Positions 47,979-59,996 of a stretch of DNA of 64,000 bases are shown here, piece by piece (position 1 is the stretch's first letter; every line of letters begins with the position of its first letter). Source of the stretch: Toxorhynchites rutilus septentrionalis. Its lineage: Eukaryota; Arthropoda; Insecta; Diptera; Culicidae. The position numbers and the translations under genes are program-made. The stretch is taken from the NCBI RefSeq assembly GCF_029784135.1, contig NC_073746.1, positions 104,532,661 through 104,596,660 on the forward strand. Reading direction: 5' to 3'. The notes beneath the pieces are model-generated. The model was given only the letters and a program-made list of their open reading frames with translations. It ran no database searches and was not told where the DNA came from.

Positions 47979-50900
47979 CAAATTTTATCCCATATGTAAA
48001 ATTAAACACGAAAATAGGAGAGATGAAATTTTTGATAGACAATGGCGCTAACAAAAATTACATCAATCCTGCGAAAATTGCAAATCTAAAAATTTCCAAA
48101 CTAAATCATTCTTTCGTCAGAAATATCAACGGCACCCATTCCATTAGCGAATCCGTTGAATTTTCTCCCTTCGATGGAAAACCTCCCATCACATTCTTTT
48201 TGTTCAAATTTCATCCCTACTTTGACGGACTTATTGGCTATCAAACATTGACTGAACTTGAAGCCGACATAATCACTTCTTCTAACACACTTAAATTTCC
48301 AGACTATACCATCCAGATGAGTAGGAAATATCCTAATTCCTACGACATCAACTTGAATGCAAATGAAGAGGTTCCTATAAAACTTCCAATAGACATACAG
48401 AACGGTGACTTCTATATTCCAGAACTTTACTCCTTAACAAACGACGTGAATATCCTTCCAGGACTCTATCGATCAACCGATAATAAAGCTACTGTCATGA
48501 TTAGAAATACTAGCCATTGTCCGGTGAAAGTTAATTCAAACAGACCTATTTTTTCCGAATTAAACAATTTTGACGAAGTCTCACCTCCTGATTCAATGAA
48601 TAATAACCCTCAAGAACTGCTGAAACAAATCCGCTCAGACCACCTAAACTCAGAAGAACGCCAAAATCTGTTCAAAATAATAAAGAAATACAGCGATATA
48701 TTTCATCAAGAAGGACTAAACTTGACCTTCACAAGTGCTATTAAACACGAAATTAACACCAAAGATGAAATACCGGTACACTCGAAATCCTATAGATACC
48801 CTTATTGCCATAAAGCTGAAGTGCAACAGCAAATAAGCAAAATGCTCGATCAGGGTATTATTCGTCACTCGAGCAGCCCTTGGTCTTCCCCGGTGTGGAT
48901 TGTCCCCAAGAAAGAGGACGCATCAGGGAAGCGAAAATGGCGTCTAGTGATAGACTATAGAAAATTGAACCAAAAGACTATCGAAGACAAGTACCCTATA
49001 CCCAATATAAATGAAATATTGGACAAACTGGGACGTTGTCACTATTTCTCTACATTGGACTTAGCTAGTGGGTTTCACCAAATTGAAATTCAAGATCGGG
49101 ACATACCAAAAACCGCCTTCAGCGTGGAGCATGGGCACTATGAATTCCTTAGGATGCCATTTGGTCTTCGGAATGCTCCATCCACGTTTCAACGCGTGAT
49201 GGATAATGTCCTTAGAGATTATATTGGCACCATATGCCTTGTGTATATGGATGACATTATAATTTTCTCCACCAGTCTTCAAGAACACATTGAAAGCCTT
49301 TGTAAAATTTTCGATAGACTTAAAAGATTTAACATGAAACTTCAGTTGGACAAAAGCGAATTCTTGAAAAAAGAAGTTGCTTTCCTGGGTCATATTGTGA
49401 CTCCAGAGGGCGTTAAGCCTAATCCCAATAAAATACAAACAATAAAAGAGTGGCCTTTACCTAAGAATGAGAAACAACTCCGTGGGTTCCTCGGCGTGTT
49501 AGGATATTATAGGAAGTTCATTAGAGACTTTGCGAAAATCGCAAAGCCCCTAACAAACTGTTTGAGGAAAGGTGAGGAAGTCCATCATTCAGAGGAATTT
49601 ATTGAAGCTTTTCACAAATGTAAAAATATATTAACAAGTAGCGACATACTGCAATACCCCGACTTTACACGAGACTTCATCTTAACCACAGACGCCTCTA
49701 ACCACGCGATTGGAGCCGTATTATCCCAAGGCATAATAGGTCGAGACAAACCAGTAGCGTTCGCCTCGAGAACTCTAACCAAATCCGAAGATCTCTCAAC
49801 GATCGAAAAGGAATTACTAGCCATTTGGTGGGGCTGTAAATACTTTCGACCATATTTATTTGGCCGCAAATTCACACTATACACTGACCACCAGCCCTTG
49901 ACTTACGGTTTAAATTTGAAAACCCCCAACAGTAAATTGATCCGCTGGAGATTAGATCTTGAAGAATACGACTATGACATTAAATACCGACCAGGCAAAC
50001 AAAACACTGTTGCCGACTCCCTATCTCGGATTCCCCTAGAGATCAATCTCAACGAAGACACAGATAATAACGAAGACGAAAACGATACCGACGACGCAAC
50101 CGTTCATTCGGCAGACACGGATGACTCGGAATTCATACCTATGACACTAAAACCACTGAATGCATTTTCAAATCAAATAGTTTTAAAAATTGGACAGACA
50201 GACAGTGAAGAAGTCGAAGAGATTTTTCCACGCGTGTTCAGAAAAACGATAACAAAATTACATTTCGGAGTTCCGACCCTTCTAAGAATACTACGTGATT
50301 ACACAAATCCAAAAAAATTAAATTGCATCAATTGTCCAGAGACCGTCCTACCTTCCCTTCAAATAGTCTACAAAAACTATTTTAGCCGAAATAAAACTTT
50401 TAGAATGAGAATATCCCAAATCACCTTAGAAGACGTCACTACCGAAGAACGCCAGAACGAAATCATACGAGGACAACACGATTTCGCCCACAGAGGTATT
50501 CAGGAAAATCTTCAGCAAATCTCTCGAACATACTATTTCCCTAGCATGAAAAGAAAAATCAGAACGTACATAAGATTATGCGATCAATGCAATAAAGCCA
50601 AATATGATAGAGCACCTTACAAAATCAAACTAGGACAGACCCCCATCCCAAAACGGCCACTAGAGATTATCCATGTGGACATATTCATATCTCAACCGGA
50701 TATGTTCTTATCCATTGTAGATAAATTCTCTAGGTTCGGAGTTTTAGTAAGTATCAAGTCCAGAACAATACAAGATATAAGAAGAGCCCTTCTGAAGTTC
50801 TTTAGCACTCATGGGAAACCTCAACTTATTGTATGCGATAACGAGCCATCCATGAGATCTATTGAGGTTCGAGGACTCCTCGATGACCTAGGCATACAAA

Positions 50901-51412
50901 TATATTTTACACCGACAAATCATAGCGAGACCAACGGAATAGTGGAAAGATTCCACAGTACACTCGCCGAGATTTATCGTTGTAATAGGCATAAGTATGA
51001 ATCACTATCCAACAAAGAATTATACAGAATTTCTTGCACTTTATATAATGAAACCATACATTCTGCAACTAACATGAAACCCCGAGAAATCTTTTTAGGT
51101 ATCAAGGACCAAGATGAAAGACCTCTGGACGCCGAAGAAATATTGGCAAAAAGAGATAAATTATATGACGAAGTCGTATTAACACTGACCAAAACACAAA
51201 GGAACACACATAAACAACACAACCGGCATCTGGAAGACGAACCAAAATTGGTCCCAGATCAGCAAGTGTTACATAAAGTGCAGGGAATTCGGAATAAAAC
51301 GAGAAAACGATATTCAACGGTTCAAGTTGTCGAAGACAGATTGAAAAGCTTTATTGACGACTCGAATCGTAGATTACACAAAAATAATATAAAAAGAATA
51401 AATAATAACTAA
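47942..51412 (+). CDS. pol: Pol polyprotein: protease, reverse transcriptase, RNase H, integrase
   Basis: The frame is open from the slip site. The first in-frame ATG is at 48023, and residue numbers below count from it. The aspartic protease has LIDNGAN near residue 5, with Asn after the catalytic Asp where Thr or Ser is usual. The reverse transcriptase has LDLASGFHQIEI and the YMDD box at 408-411. RNase H has TTDAS (Asp at about 557) and TDHQPL. The integrase has an HHCC zinc domain (first His at about 819, CDQCNKAK) and the catalytic triad D886, D939, E975, a DD35E arrangement. No stop or frameshift. This complete domain order (PR-RT-RH-IN) is that of Ty3/gypsy elements, and the length is normal for errantiviruses. 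Confidence 0.95.
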   Translation, partial: FSTGFRQFKREITNFIPYVKLNTKIGEMKFLIDNGANKNYINPAKIANLKISKLNHSFVRNINGTHSISESVEFSPFDGKPPITFFLFKFHPYFDGLIGYQTLTELEADIITSSNTLKFPDYTIQMSRKYPNSYDINLNANEEVPIKLPIDIQNGDFYIPELYSLTNDVNILPGLYRSTDNKATVMIRNTSHCPVKVNSNRPIFSELNNFDEVSPPDSMNNNPQELLKQIRSDHLNSEERQNLFKIIKKYSDIFHQEGLNLTFTSAIKHEINTKDEIPVHSKSYRYPYCHKAEVQQQISKMLDQGIIRHSSSPWSSPVWIVPKKEDASGKRKWRLVIDYRKLNQKTIEDKYPIPNINEILDKLGRCHYFSTLDLASGFHQIEIQDRDIPKTAFSVEHGHYEFLRMPFGLRNAPSTFQRVMDNVLRDYIGTICLVYMDDIIIFSTSLQEHIESLCKIFDRLKRFNMKLQLDKSEFLKKEVAFLGHIVTPEGVKPNPNKIQTIKEWPLPKNEKQLRGFLGVLGYYRKFIRDFAKIAKPLTNCLRKGEEVHHSEEFIEAFHKCKNILTSSDILQYPDFTRDFILTTDASNHAIGAVLSQGIIGRDKPVAFASRTLTKSEDLSTIEKELLAIWWGCKYFRPYLFGRKFTLYTDHQPLTYGLNLKTPNSKLIRWRLDLEEYDYDIKYRPGKQNTVADSLSRIPLEINLNEDTDNNEDENDTDDATVHSADTDDSEFIPMTLKPLNAFSNQIVLKIGQTDSEEVEEIFPRVFRKTITKLHFGVPTLLRILRDYTNPKKLNCINCPETVLPSLQIVYKNYFSRNKTFRMRISQITLEDVTTEERQNEIIRGQHDFAHRGIQENLQQISRTYYFPSMKRKIRTYIRLCDQCNKAKYDRAPYKIKLGQTPIPKRPLEIIHVDIFISQPDMFLSIVDKFSRFGVLVSIKSRTIQDIRRALLKFFSTHGKPQLIVCDNEPSMRSIEVRGLLDDLGIQIYFTPTNHSETNGIVERFHSTLAEIYRCNRHKYESLSNKELYRISCTLYNETIHSATNMKPREIFLGIKDQDERPLDAEEILAKRDKLYDEVVLTLTKTQRNTHKQHNRHLEDEPKLVPDQQVLHKVQGIRNKTRKRYSTVQVVEDRLKSFIDDSNRRLHKNNIKRINNN

Positions 51413-51423
51413 TAATATTTTTT

Positions 51424-51430
51424 CTTTCAG
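51424..51430 (+). promoter_or_regulatory. Candidate splice acceptor before env
   Basis: TTTTTTCTTTCAG ends exactly at the base before the env ATG (51431), with a pyrimidine tract upstream. Errantivirus env is known to be made from a spliced RNA, so this is a fitting acceptor. Confidence 0.7.
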
Positions 51431-53071
51431 ATGGCACTTTGTCTGTTGATCCTTCTTGTTCTGCAAATGCAACTTTATTTTGGACAAATCATTCAAATTC
51501 AAGACATTTCAACAAACCCCGGACTATTGACCATACGAATGGAATCAACATTCATCAAAAACGGACATATTCACGTTTATCACGAAGTAGACCTCGACCT
51601 ATACCAACCTATACTTAACCAACTCAACACCATAATCACCGGATTAGAAACCTTTCCTAACATCAGAGAAATCACAAGAATGTTGCGTAGTAAAATGCAT
51701 GAAATTACAAACTTATACAGAATCCTTTCCCCTAAGGAGAGACACAGAAGAGGAGCCTTCAATTTTTTAGGGTCTACAATAAAATTAATTACAGGAAACC
51801 TAGACCAAGAAGATTTAGACAGAATTAACACGGAGATTGAACATCTCAAGGCAGGAAATCGACAGTTAATTAATGAAAACAATTTACAAGCAACAATCAA
51901 TGAAAAACTACAAAATAGAATAAATAAAATAATCCAATCCATTAATGACCAACAAAGTAAGTTGGTAAAACAAATTATTTCAAATAGACAAGCTATATTA
52001 GATCCCAACAATGTAAACCAAAATTTCACGGCCCTCAGCAAAGTAATCAGAGTTTCATTTCACCTAGACCAAATACGAAACCACCTAGACACCGTATTCG
52101 AAACCATTCAATTAGCTCGCGTAAATGTGATTTCGAGGAACTTCCTAGAACCGGAGGAATTAAAAGTCATAGTGCATCAGTTAGAAAAACAGAACATTAC
52201 ATTGCTTAATTCAGAACAGGGTTATGAATTTATAAGTATAAAAATAGTCTTTAAGAACAGCAAATTATATTTTGTTATCTCAGTGCCATTTGTTAAAACG
52301 GAAATATTTAACGAGTTGCTGCTGGAACCATTACCAATCAACGGAACATCTCTAAAACTACCATCAAGGACAGCAATAGTAGGAAGCCAATCAACTTATC
52401 TTCTCAACGGGCGATGCCAACCTGTGGGACAAAATACCATGTGCGATCAGAACAATCTGATAGACGTTTCCAACGACGCATGTTATTCCAAAATCCTACG
52501 AGGATTTTCCGGAAAGTGCAGCTTCGTGGATCACGATGCCAATTCAGGCGTCAAGCGGCTAACTGATTTCCATATCGTGCTGAAGGACGTTCAAAAAGTA
52601 TTCATACAAACGGATTGCAAACTGACAAACAGAACACTATCAGGTAGTTTTCTAATATACTTCTCAAACTGTGCAGTAATCATCAATGGCACAAAGTTTG
52701 ACAATCGAGAAAGACACAACAAACAAACACCACTGGCAATATCGCTAGATGGTCTACAAATAGAAAAAGGCGCTCTCGAGGAGAATATAACTATAGAAAA
52801 ACTACAAGAATTAAACATCCGCAACCGTGAACGAATGGATTCAATAGAAGAATCATTTGCAATCCATATCTCAACAAATATCGGAATATTTTCGATAATT
52901 ATAATTTCTGGAATAGTAATAGCCATAACGAAAATCAACAAACGCACTAGTAACGTATTTAAAATTGGCCAGCATCCATTCCCAGAACCCCGCAGAACAT
53001 TACCAGAGAAGAAGGAAAATTCAGAGAAACCAACATCCGCTAAAATCGAACCGGGACGGTTCGAACTTCAT

Positions 53072-53079
53072 GAGGGAGC
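53072..53079 (+). promoter_or_regulatory. Polypurine tract
   Basis: GAGGGAGC lies immediately before the 3' LTR, in the position of the plus-strand primer. It is short and ends in C, so it is a weak match. Confidence 0.5.
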
Positions 53080-54960
<1,881 letters not shown>

Positions 54961-56286
54961 TGACATTTACCCGAATACCATTTATCCGAATGTAACAAAT
55001 AAGAGAATGCGGTTCACGTGTAAATATTCTGTCCGGATAAACGGTATTCGAGTGACCGTCTTTCATGAAAATGCTCTAGATGCTCTTCTTACTGTATTAT
55101 ACTTTTGACGTAGGACTACGTCTTACATTGAGGGTGCCAAATCAGAAAACAGGTTTTTATGAAATAAAGTTAACGTTAAAAACTATTTTTGCTGCGAACG
55201 GATTTTTACGATTCGCTTACCAATCGAATCGGAAACTTTCTAAGATTTGTTTGATATGCTATACATTACAATCCCATAGTCTATATATGGTTTAAATTGA
55301 TGAAAATTGGAAGCATTCTCATTTCTCCATACATTTGTTCTGTCCATTTATGTGTTTCCCGAACAGAGCAGTCGATAACGAGCAACTTATGCAGCCGCTA
55401 TAATAGAAACAGTCGGAGACGAATGAATCGTTGGATTTAAAATCTCCGTAAATGGAGGAAAAGAAGGAGAAGAATAGAAACAACGAAGAGGGATAGCGAA
55501 AAGATAATATTTGCGATGTAAGTAAGCTGTCGCAAGCGTATGAGTATTCCGTCTCCTCTGAGGAAAATTCTTAGAATCTTTCTGTGCCCGAAACAACAAA
55601 GGTCGCTTATTTTGCTCGTTTTGTGTTTTATGTCTCCCCTCGAGCTGTGAACGCTAGCGAATATTTCACTTAAATTTTATCGCTGCAACTGTGTGCATCT
55701 GTTAGACGCGTGTTTGATGCTTGTTGAATGGCGATGCACGGAAGATGCCTCTCGTTAAATACTCAGTGCAATGCGTGCATTGATATGAAGAAACAAATTG
55801 CGACATATCGACAATAAATATATTGTTCTCGCAAAGGCATGAAAGAATCTTTGCTTCTCGAAATGATTCTACAAAACCACGCAAGCCATCAAATCATTTC
55901 AGGGTCCCCGGAACTTTTTACTAAAGAGTTATTTATAAATTTTCGACGTATTCGCAAATAATATCCGGAATGATAAACCACCAAATTAAAAAAAAAGATT
56001 GCGTAGTCCCACGTCTTAAGCGGTTGTGTCTCGGATACAACCCCTCGATTTTTTTTCTTATCTTCAATTGAGTGAGCTCTCACTATTTGAATTGTAGAGT
56101 ATTTTACATTTGTACTTTTATTGATTTTGTATTTTTATTAAAGAGCTAATTGTTATATCTAATGAAAATAGTTGTAAATAATACAACCGAGTAGATGTTG
56201 TACTTATATCAATTGGAGTTACATTCGGGTAAATAGGATTTGGGTGAATGTGATTCGGGTGAATGGAATTCTGGTAAATGTGACAT
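54961..56286. repeat. ACATTTACCCGAAT-ended inverted-repeat element
   Basis: TGACATTTACCCGAATACCA...TCCGAATGTAAC at the left is the inverse of GTTACATTCGGGTAAATAGG and GGTAAATGTGACA at 56217-56286. The left end also folds on itself with 55020-55055. The element at 55105-56043 is nested inside. Boundaries are approximate. Confidence 0.45.
55105..56043. mobile_element. Third GACGTAGGACTACGTC-ended element
   Basis: Left TTGACGTAGGACTACGTC followed by TTACATTGAGGGTGCCAAAT; right GTAGTCCCACGTC and a GGTTGTGTCTCGGATACAACC hairpin. It shares both ends and interior boxes (GGAGACGAATGAATC) with 4978-6838. No transposase. Confidence 0.6.
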
Positions 56287-57143
56287 ATTCATCAGGCTAC
56301 ATCTTGCAATGAATACCACAGATCTTCCAAAGTGACACACAAGTTTTAAATTGAACCCAAATGGTAAAATGGTAACAAAATAGGAAATTGTAAATCGTAA
56401 ATCTCAAAGCTGGAGGAAAAAAATGAAATCAACATCATAGAATTCTCAACAAGAATTATAATCACAATCTCAAAATTGATTCTGATTAGTGAAGCAAATA
56501 AATAATGATATAACATTAGTACGCAAGATGTAACACAATATAGTATATATTTCAGTTGAATAATCAAACCAATATTCGAATAAAAAATGTATATAAAATA
56601 TTCGCAGCAGAACTCATCTTCTTGGTACAAGCTCTCTCAGCTCTTCTGAAGTATAGTTTTCAATTAAACTTCTTGTTTCGCTGGTTAGCCGCAGTCTTTT
56701 CTCCAAGTTTTAGTTGTTGCGGAAACGGAAAAAAACATCCCTCCGCAGCTGTTCCGATTCTATAGGTACTTGGAAAATCATTAAAAGTTACCTCCTTGAA
56801 GCTTGAAGCTGAGAACAAGTTTTTTTTCCTCCTCTGGACTTGTTGGGAGAATCTTGGAAGCGAAAACTGCACGCAAGGAGTAAACCCTCGGATCGAAACA
56901 TGGCGCTCGCTGCCAGCATCTTTTCGCTCTTAGCAATAATGGCACACTCCATGAAGGCAACATTTTGCTCCTCCAAAATTGATTGTTGTTGCTCTAGCGA
57001 CAACTGCTTGGAGCAATTTTAGAAAACTATAAATTATCAGATTGTACGCGGTATCGTCCATCATCGGCGTCGGAAGTGCGTCGTTTTGCACGGAAGCGCT
57101 CGTTTTTGGCCCAGCAGTTGGTCCCATCATATTGGTTGGCAAT
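56287..57143 (-). other. Unassigned region with a coding-looking minus-strand frame
   Basis: The minus strand from about 57160 to 56788 gives frames rich in typical coding residues: one contains MMGPTAGPKTSASVQNDALP, another QSILEEQNVAFMECAIIAKS followed by KSEKMLAASAMFRSEG. They are in different frames and could be exons or a decayed gene. I do not recognise the family. No start, splice pair or polyadenylation site is convincing. Confidence 0.3.
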
Positions 57144-58147
57144 ATATCATGGCTTAAGCACACCGAGTAGCAGCTCCATTATTAACTTGGGAGTACCAAC
57201 AGCAGATCATCGAAAGGCATCGCACTCAAGATACAGCAAATAAAATGTTCAAGTACAGCACAACATTTGTTTTTATCACGAAATAAACTTTGCTTCCCTT
57301 GAACATCCGGGGCGTTGTGCTTTAGGTACTCCGCATGAAACCAATTTTTTTACCAAGGATGTCGAGCCGAACACCTACGTACGTGAGAACATACATTTTG
57401 AGCCAGAAAAGGGAAAGTTGGACGCCGAAACCAGAATTTTTGACTTCAAGAAAATAATTCATTTCGGCTTAAATGTATGGTCACAGACAGAAACAAATTA
57501 AAAATCACTAACAATACGAAAACATTTTAAAAATTGAAGTGGAAATTATCAAAACTGAGAATGAACAATATCGCATATCCATTCAGCGTTGGATACTGTC
57601 AATTGGTGCAAGGTCATAATAAATTTGATGACCAAATAAATAAGAATGATGAGGCCAAAAAATAAATACCAATAGATAAACGAGATTATATCCAGCTCTA
57701 TTCGATTACTTCAGCACTATTTTCGATAACATTCACGAAATCTCCAAATCTTGATTTAGGGGTGCCTCAAAGCGCTCAAAGTTATGATTTTTTATCCTCG
57801 AAAATCTTCCAAGGGAGAAGTAAAGGAAATTCGGAAAATCGATTTTTTTTTCGATGCCAAATGACTTAAAAATGCATGAAACGTCAAGATCTGGTGTCAG
57901 CTCGAAAAAAAAATTTGACCGAAAATCGACCTTTTCTGATCTATTAAAAATTTCGATTTTCCGAATTGTATCCAATTTGTTACGTAGATTTAGGTAAGTA
58001 TTCGTCATTTGGCTACCCATCGTTGAATTTTTTGAGTACAGGTAGAACATTACGGGTAGATAAACGCATGGGTAGGGCTTACTTAAACCGTTTAAATAGG
58101 ATGTCGAAAAATTTAAATACATCAGTTGAATAGCATTATTCATCATT

Positions 58148-58152
58148 TCAGT
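58148..58152 (+). promoter_or_regulatory. Candidate initiator (TCAGT)
   Basis: Arthropod Inr consensus TCAGT lies 54 nt before the Pabp2-like ATG and is conserved in the 61-kb copy. A weak call by motif only. Confidence 0.35.
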
Positions 58153-58205
58153 GTTGAAAACTACAGAGTTGTAATTCTTGACCGCATTTGTTGAAATATT
58201 TCAAA

Positions 58206-58868
58206 ATGGCAAATGAAGATCTGCTAGACTACTCTTACGAAAGTAATGCTTCGAGCACTGATAGTTCCAAGCAAGCGAAAGAGGATGACACAATCAAAGC
58301 TCCAAACGACGATCCAAAATTGGAGGCCCGCGCTAAGGAAATCGCAGAAGAGTTGGAGAAACTAAAACAGCTGCAGGATGAGATTGCTTTGCAAATGATG
58401 CTGCCGGTATCCAAATCGACGTCACCGATCCTAACCCCGGAAGAAAAGGCAGAGGTCGACGCTCGCTCTATCTACGTTGGAAATGTGGACTATGGAGCAA
58501 CAGCAGAAGAGTTGGAAACCCATTTCTACGGGTGCGGCGTGATTTACCGCGTGAATATTATGTGCAATAAGGCCAACGGTCAGCCAAAGGGGTTTGCCTA
58601 CATCGAGTTTGGATCGAAGGAATTCGTCGAGACTGCACTAGTGCTGAATGAAACCCTTTTCCGAGGAAGACCGATAAAAGTTTGTCCGAAGCGTACCAAT
58701 CTACCAGGAATGTGCGCAACCAATCGGCTGTTTCCCCGAGGATCACGAGGACGACGAGGATCAGGAATGACATGGGGTGCGTGCTATCATGGTTCACAGC
58801 CAGGGGCAACACGTCACCCACATCGGGGCGGATATCGGGGAAGAACAGCGTTTTATGCGCCGTATTAG
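58206..58868 (+). CDS. Pabp2: Nuclear poly(A)-binding protein 2-like (PABPN1 family), copy A
   Basis: 220 residues. An acidic, Ser-rich N-terminus is followed by a coiled coil (about 38-65, KEIAEELEKLKQLQDEIALQ), one RRM (about 88-164) with RNP2 IYVGNVDY (89-96) and RNP1 KGFAYIEF (128-135), and an Arg/Gly-rich tail ending YAPY. This is the exact layout of PABPN1/Pabp2, which binds nascent poly(A) tails in the nucleus, stimulates poly(A) polymerase and sets tail length. The coding sequence has no introns, so it may be a retrocopy or an embryonic-type paralogue. AATAAA signals lie at 58948 and 58959. The ATG at 58206 is chosen because the upstream in-frame codons have none. Confidence 0.93.
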   Translation: MANEDLLDYSYESNASSTDSSKQAKEDDTIKAPNDDPKLEARAKEIAEELEKLKQLQDEIALQMMLPVSKSTSPILTPEEKAEVDARSIYVGNVDYGATAEELETHFYGCGVIYRVNIMCNKANGQPKGFAYIEFGSKEFVETALVLNETLFRGRPIKVCPKRTNLPGMCATNRLFPRGSRGRRGSGMTWGACYHGSQPGATRHPHRGGYRGRTAFYAPY

Positions 58869-59931
58869 AATGGGGCTGAAAAGTGCCCTGAGTCGTACAA
58901 TTAATACATATTATTTTATATTGTAGATATGAACATAATTATCTTTGAATAAAACTAAAATAAATCTATCGCTAGTTGATTGTTTTTACTATTTCGTAGA
59001 TTACTGAATCAGAATCATTTACATCGTTGTAACTCGTGAACTGAATACCGTTGACTTTTACCTCATTCTCAGGCCATTTTATATTATTTTCCAAATGATT
59101 TCATTTTTCTAGTAGAAGTGTTGAAGCAGGTCTGAAATTTGCAAAAAAAGAAAGAAGTAAATTTTTAAAAATGTACCACACTCGACAAAAAAATTAGAGG
59201 AACAGAGTGCGAAGTCGGAAATTTTAAGTGATTTTTGACATGCTGTATCTTTGTGAAAAATCAACGCATATCGATGGGAGGCGTATCATTTTGAAGCTAC
59301 AAATTTCAGGTATTGGAATATTTAACGTACATATTTGTATCTTGGTGTGTGTAGGTGTAGTAGGCAATAATATCGGGAAGAAATGAAAAATCAATTTATT
59401 GCCAACCAACTCAACAGCAAATCCATATAACCTAATCAATCAACTTTAGTTTAGTTCCAAAAACGTTCCTGTAGGACCTTCCCACACCGAGATATTTAAG
59501 TTTGAATGAAAAATTACCGCTTCGTCTTTGCTGATGAATAATTCAATAAACAACCATCGCACCGCAAATCGAAAGGCAGTTTTAAAAACTCCAATAAATT
59601 CTACACAAGGATATTTTGTTACTTTGACGAAAAAAAAAATATTTAAATTTTTGGCATTCATTTCAAAAAAGGGTTAAAAACAGGATTTCATAGTGCTTTA
59701 CAAAATTGTTTGTTGTTCTGCAAATATCGCAATAAGTTCTAATGTTTCCAGGCAAATTTTTAGCCTAGTGTATTCCCTAAACATCTGTGAACGTTTCATA
59801 TTGATACGATTCTTCAAAGTTTTGAATAAATTAGAGGAGCATTTAATCGCAATCGTATCAGAAGTACAAAATCCTGTGCGACTCTCAAAACAAACGATTC
59901 GTAACATTCGTTTTCATGAGTTTATAGGTAC

Positions 59932-59996
59932 AAATATTGTAAGGAGTGATGATACTCACACATATTCATACGCATTTCCACACATACACGCACTCT
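59932..59996. other. Palindrome centre (loop)
   Basis: About 65 bp of unique sequence, CA/AC-rich (CACACATATTC, CCACACATACACGCACT), joining the two arms. Confidence 0.75.

Larger units (their letters stand above)
57144..59931 (+). repeat. Left arm of a 2.8-kb near-palindrome
   Basis: About 2788 bp whose reverse complement is 59997-62803. Homology starts at ATATCATGGCTTAAGCACAC and runs through the Pabp2-like gene to GAGTTTATAGGTA. The coding and 3' regions are almost identical. The innermost 400 bp are more diverged, with several indels. Confidence 0.93.

Noticed and set aside
58558..58821. 87-codon frame on the strand opposite the Pabp2-like gene (also at 61126 and 63518)
   Set aside because: It lies entirely antisense to the RRM and tail; its conservation follows from the duplication.
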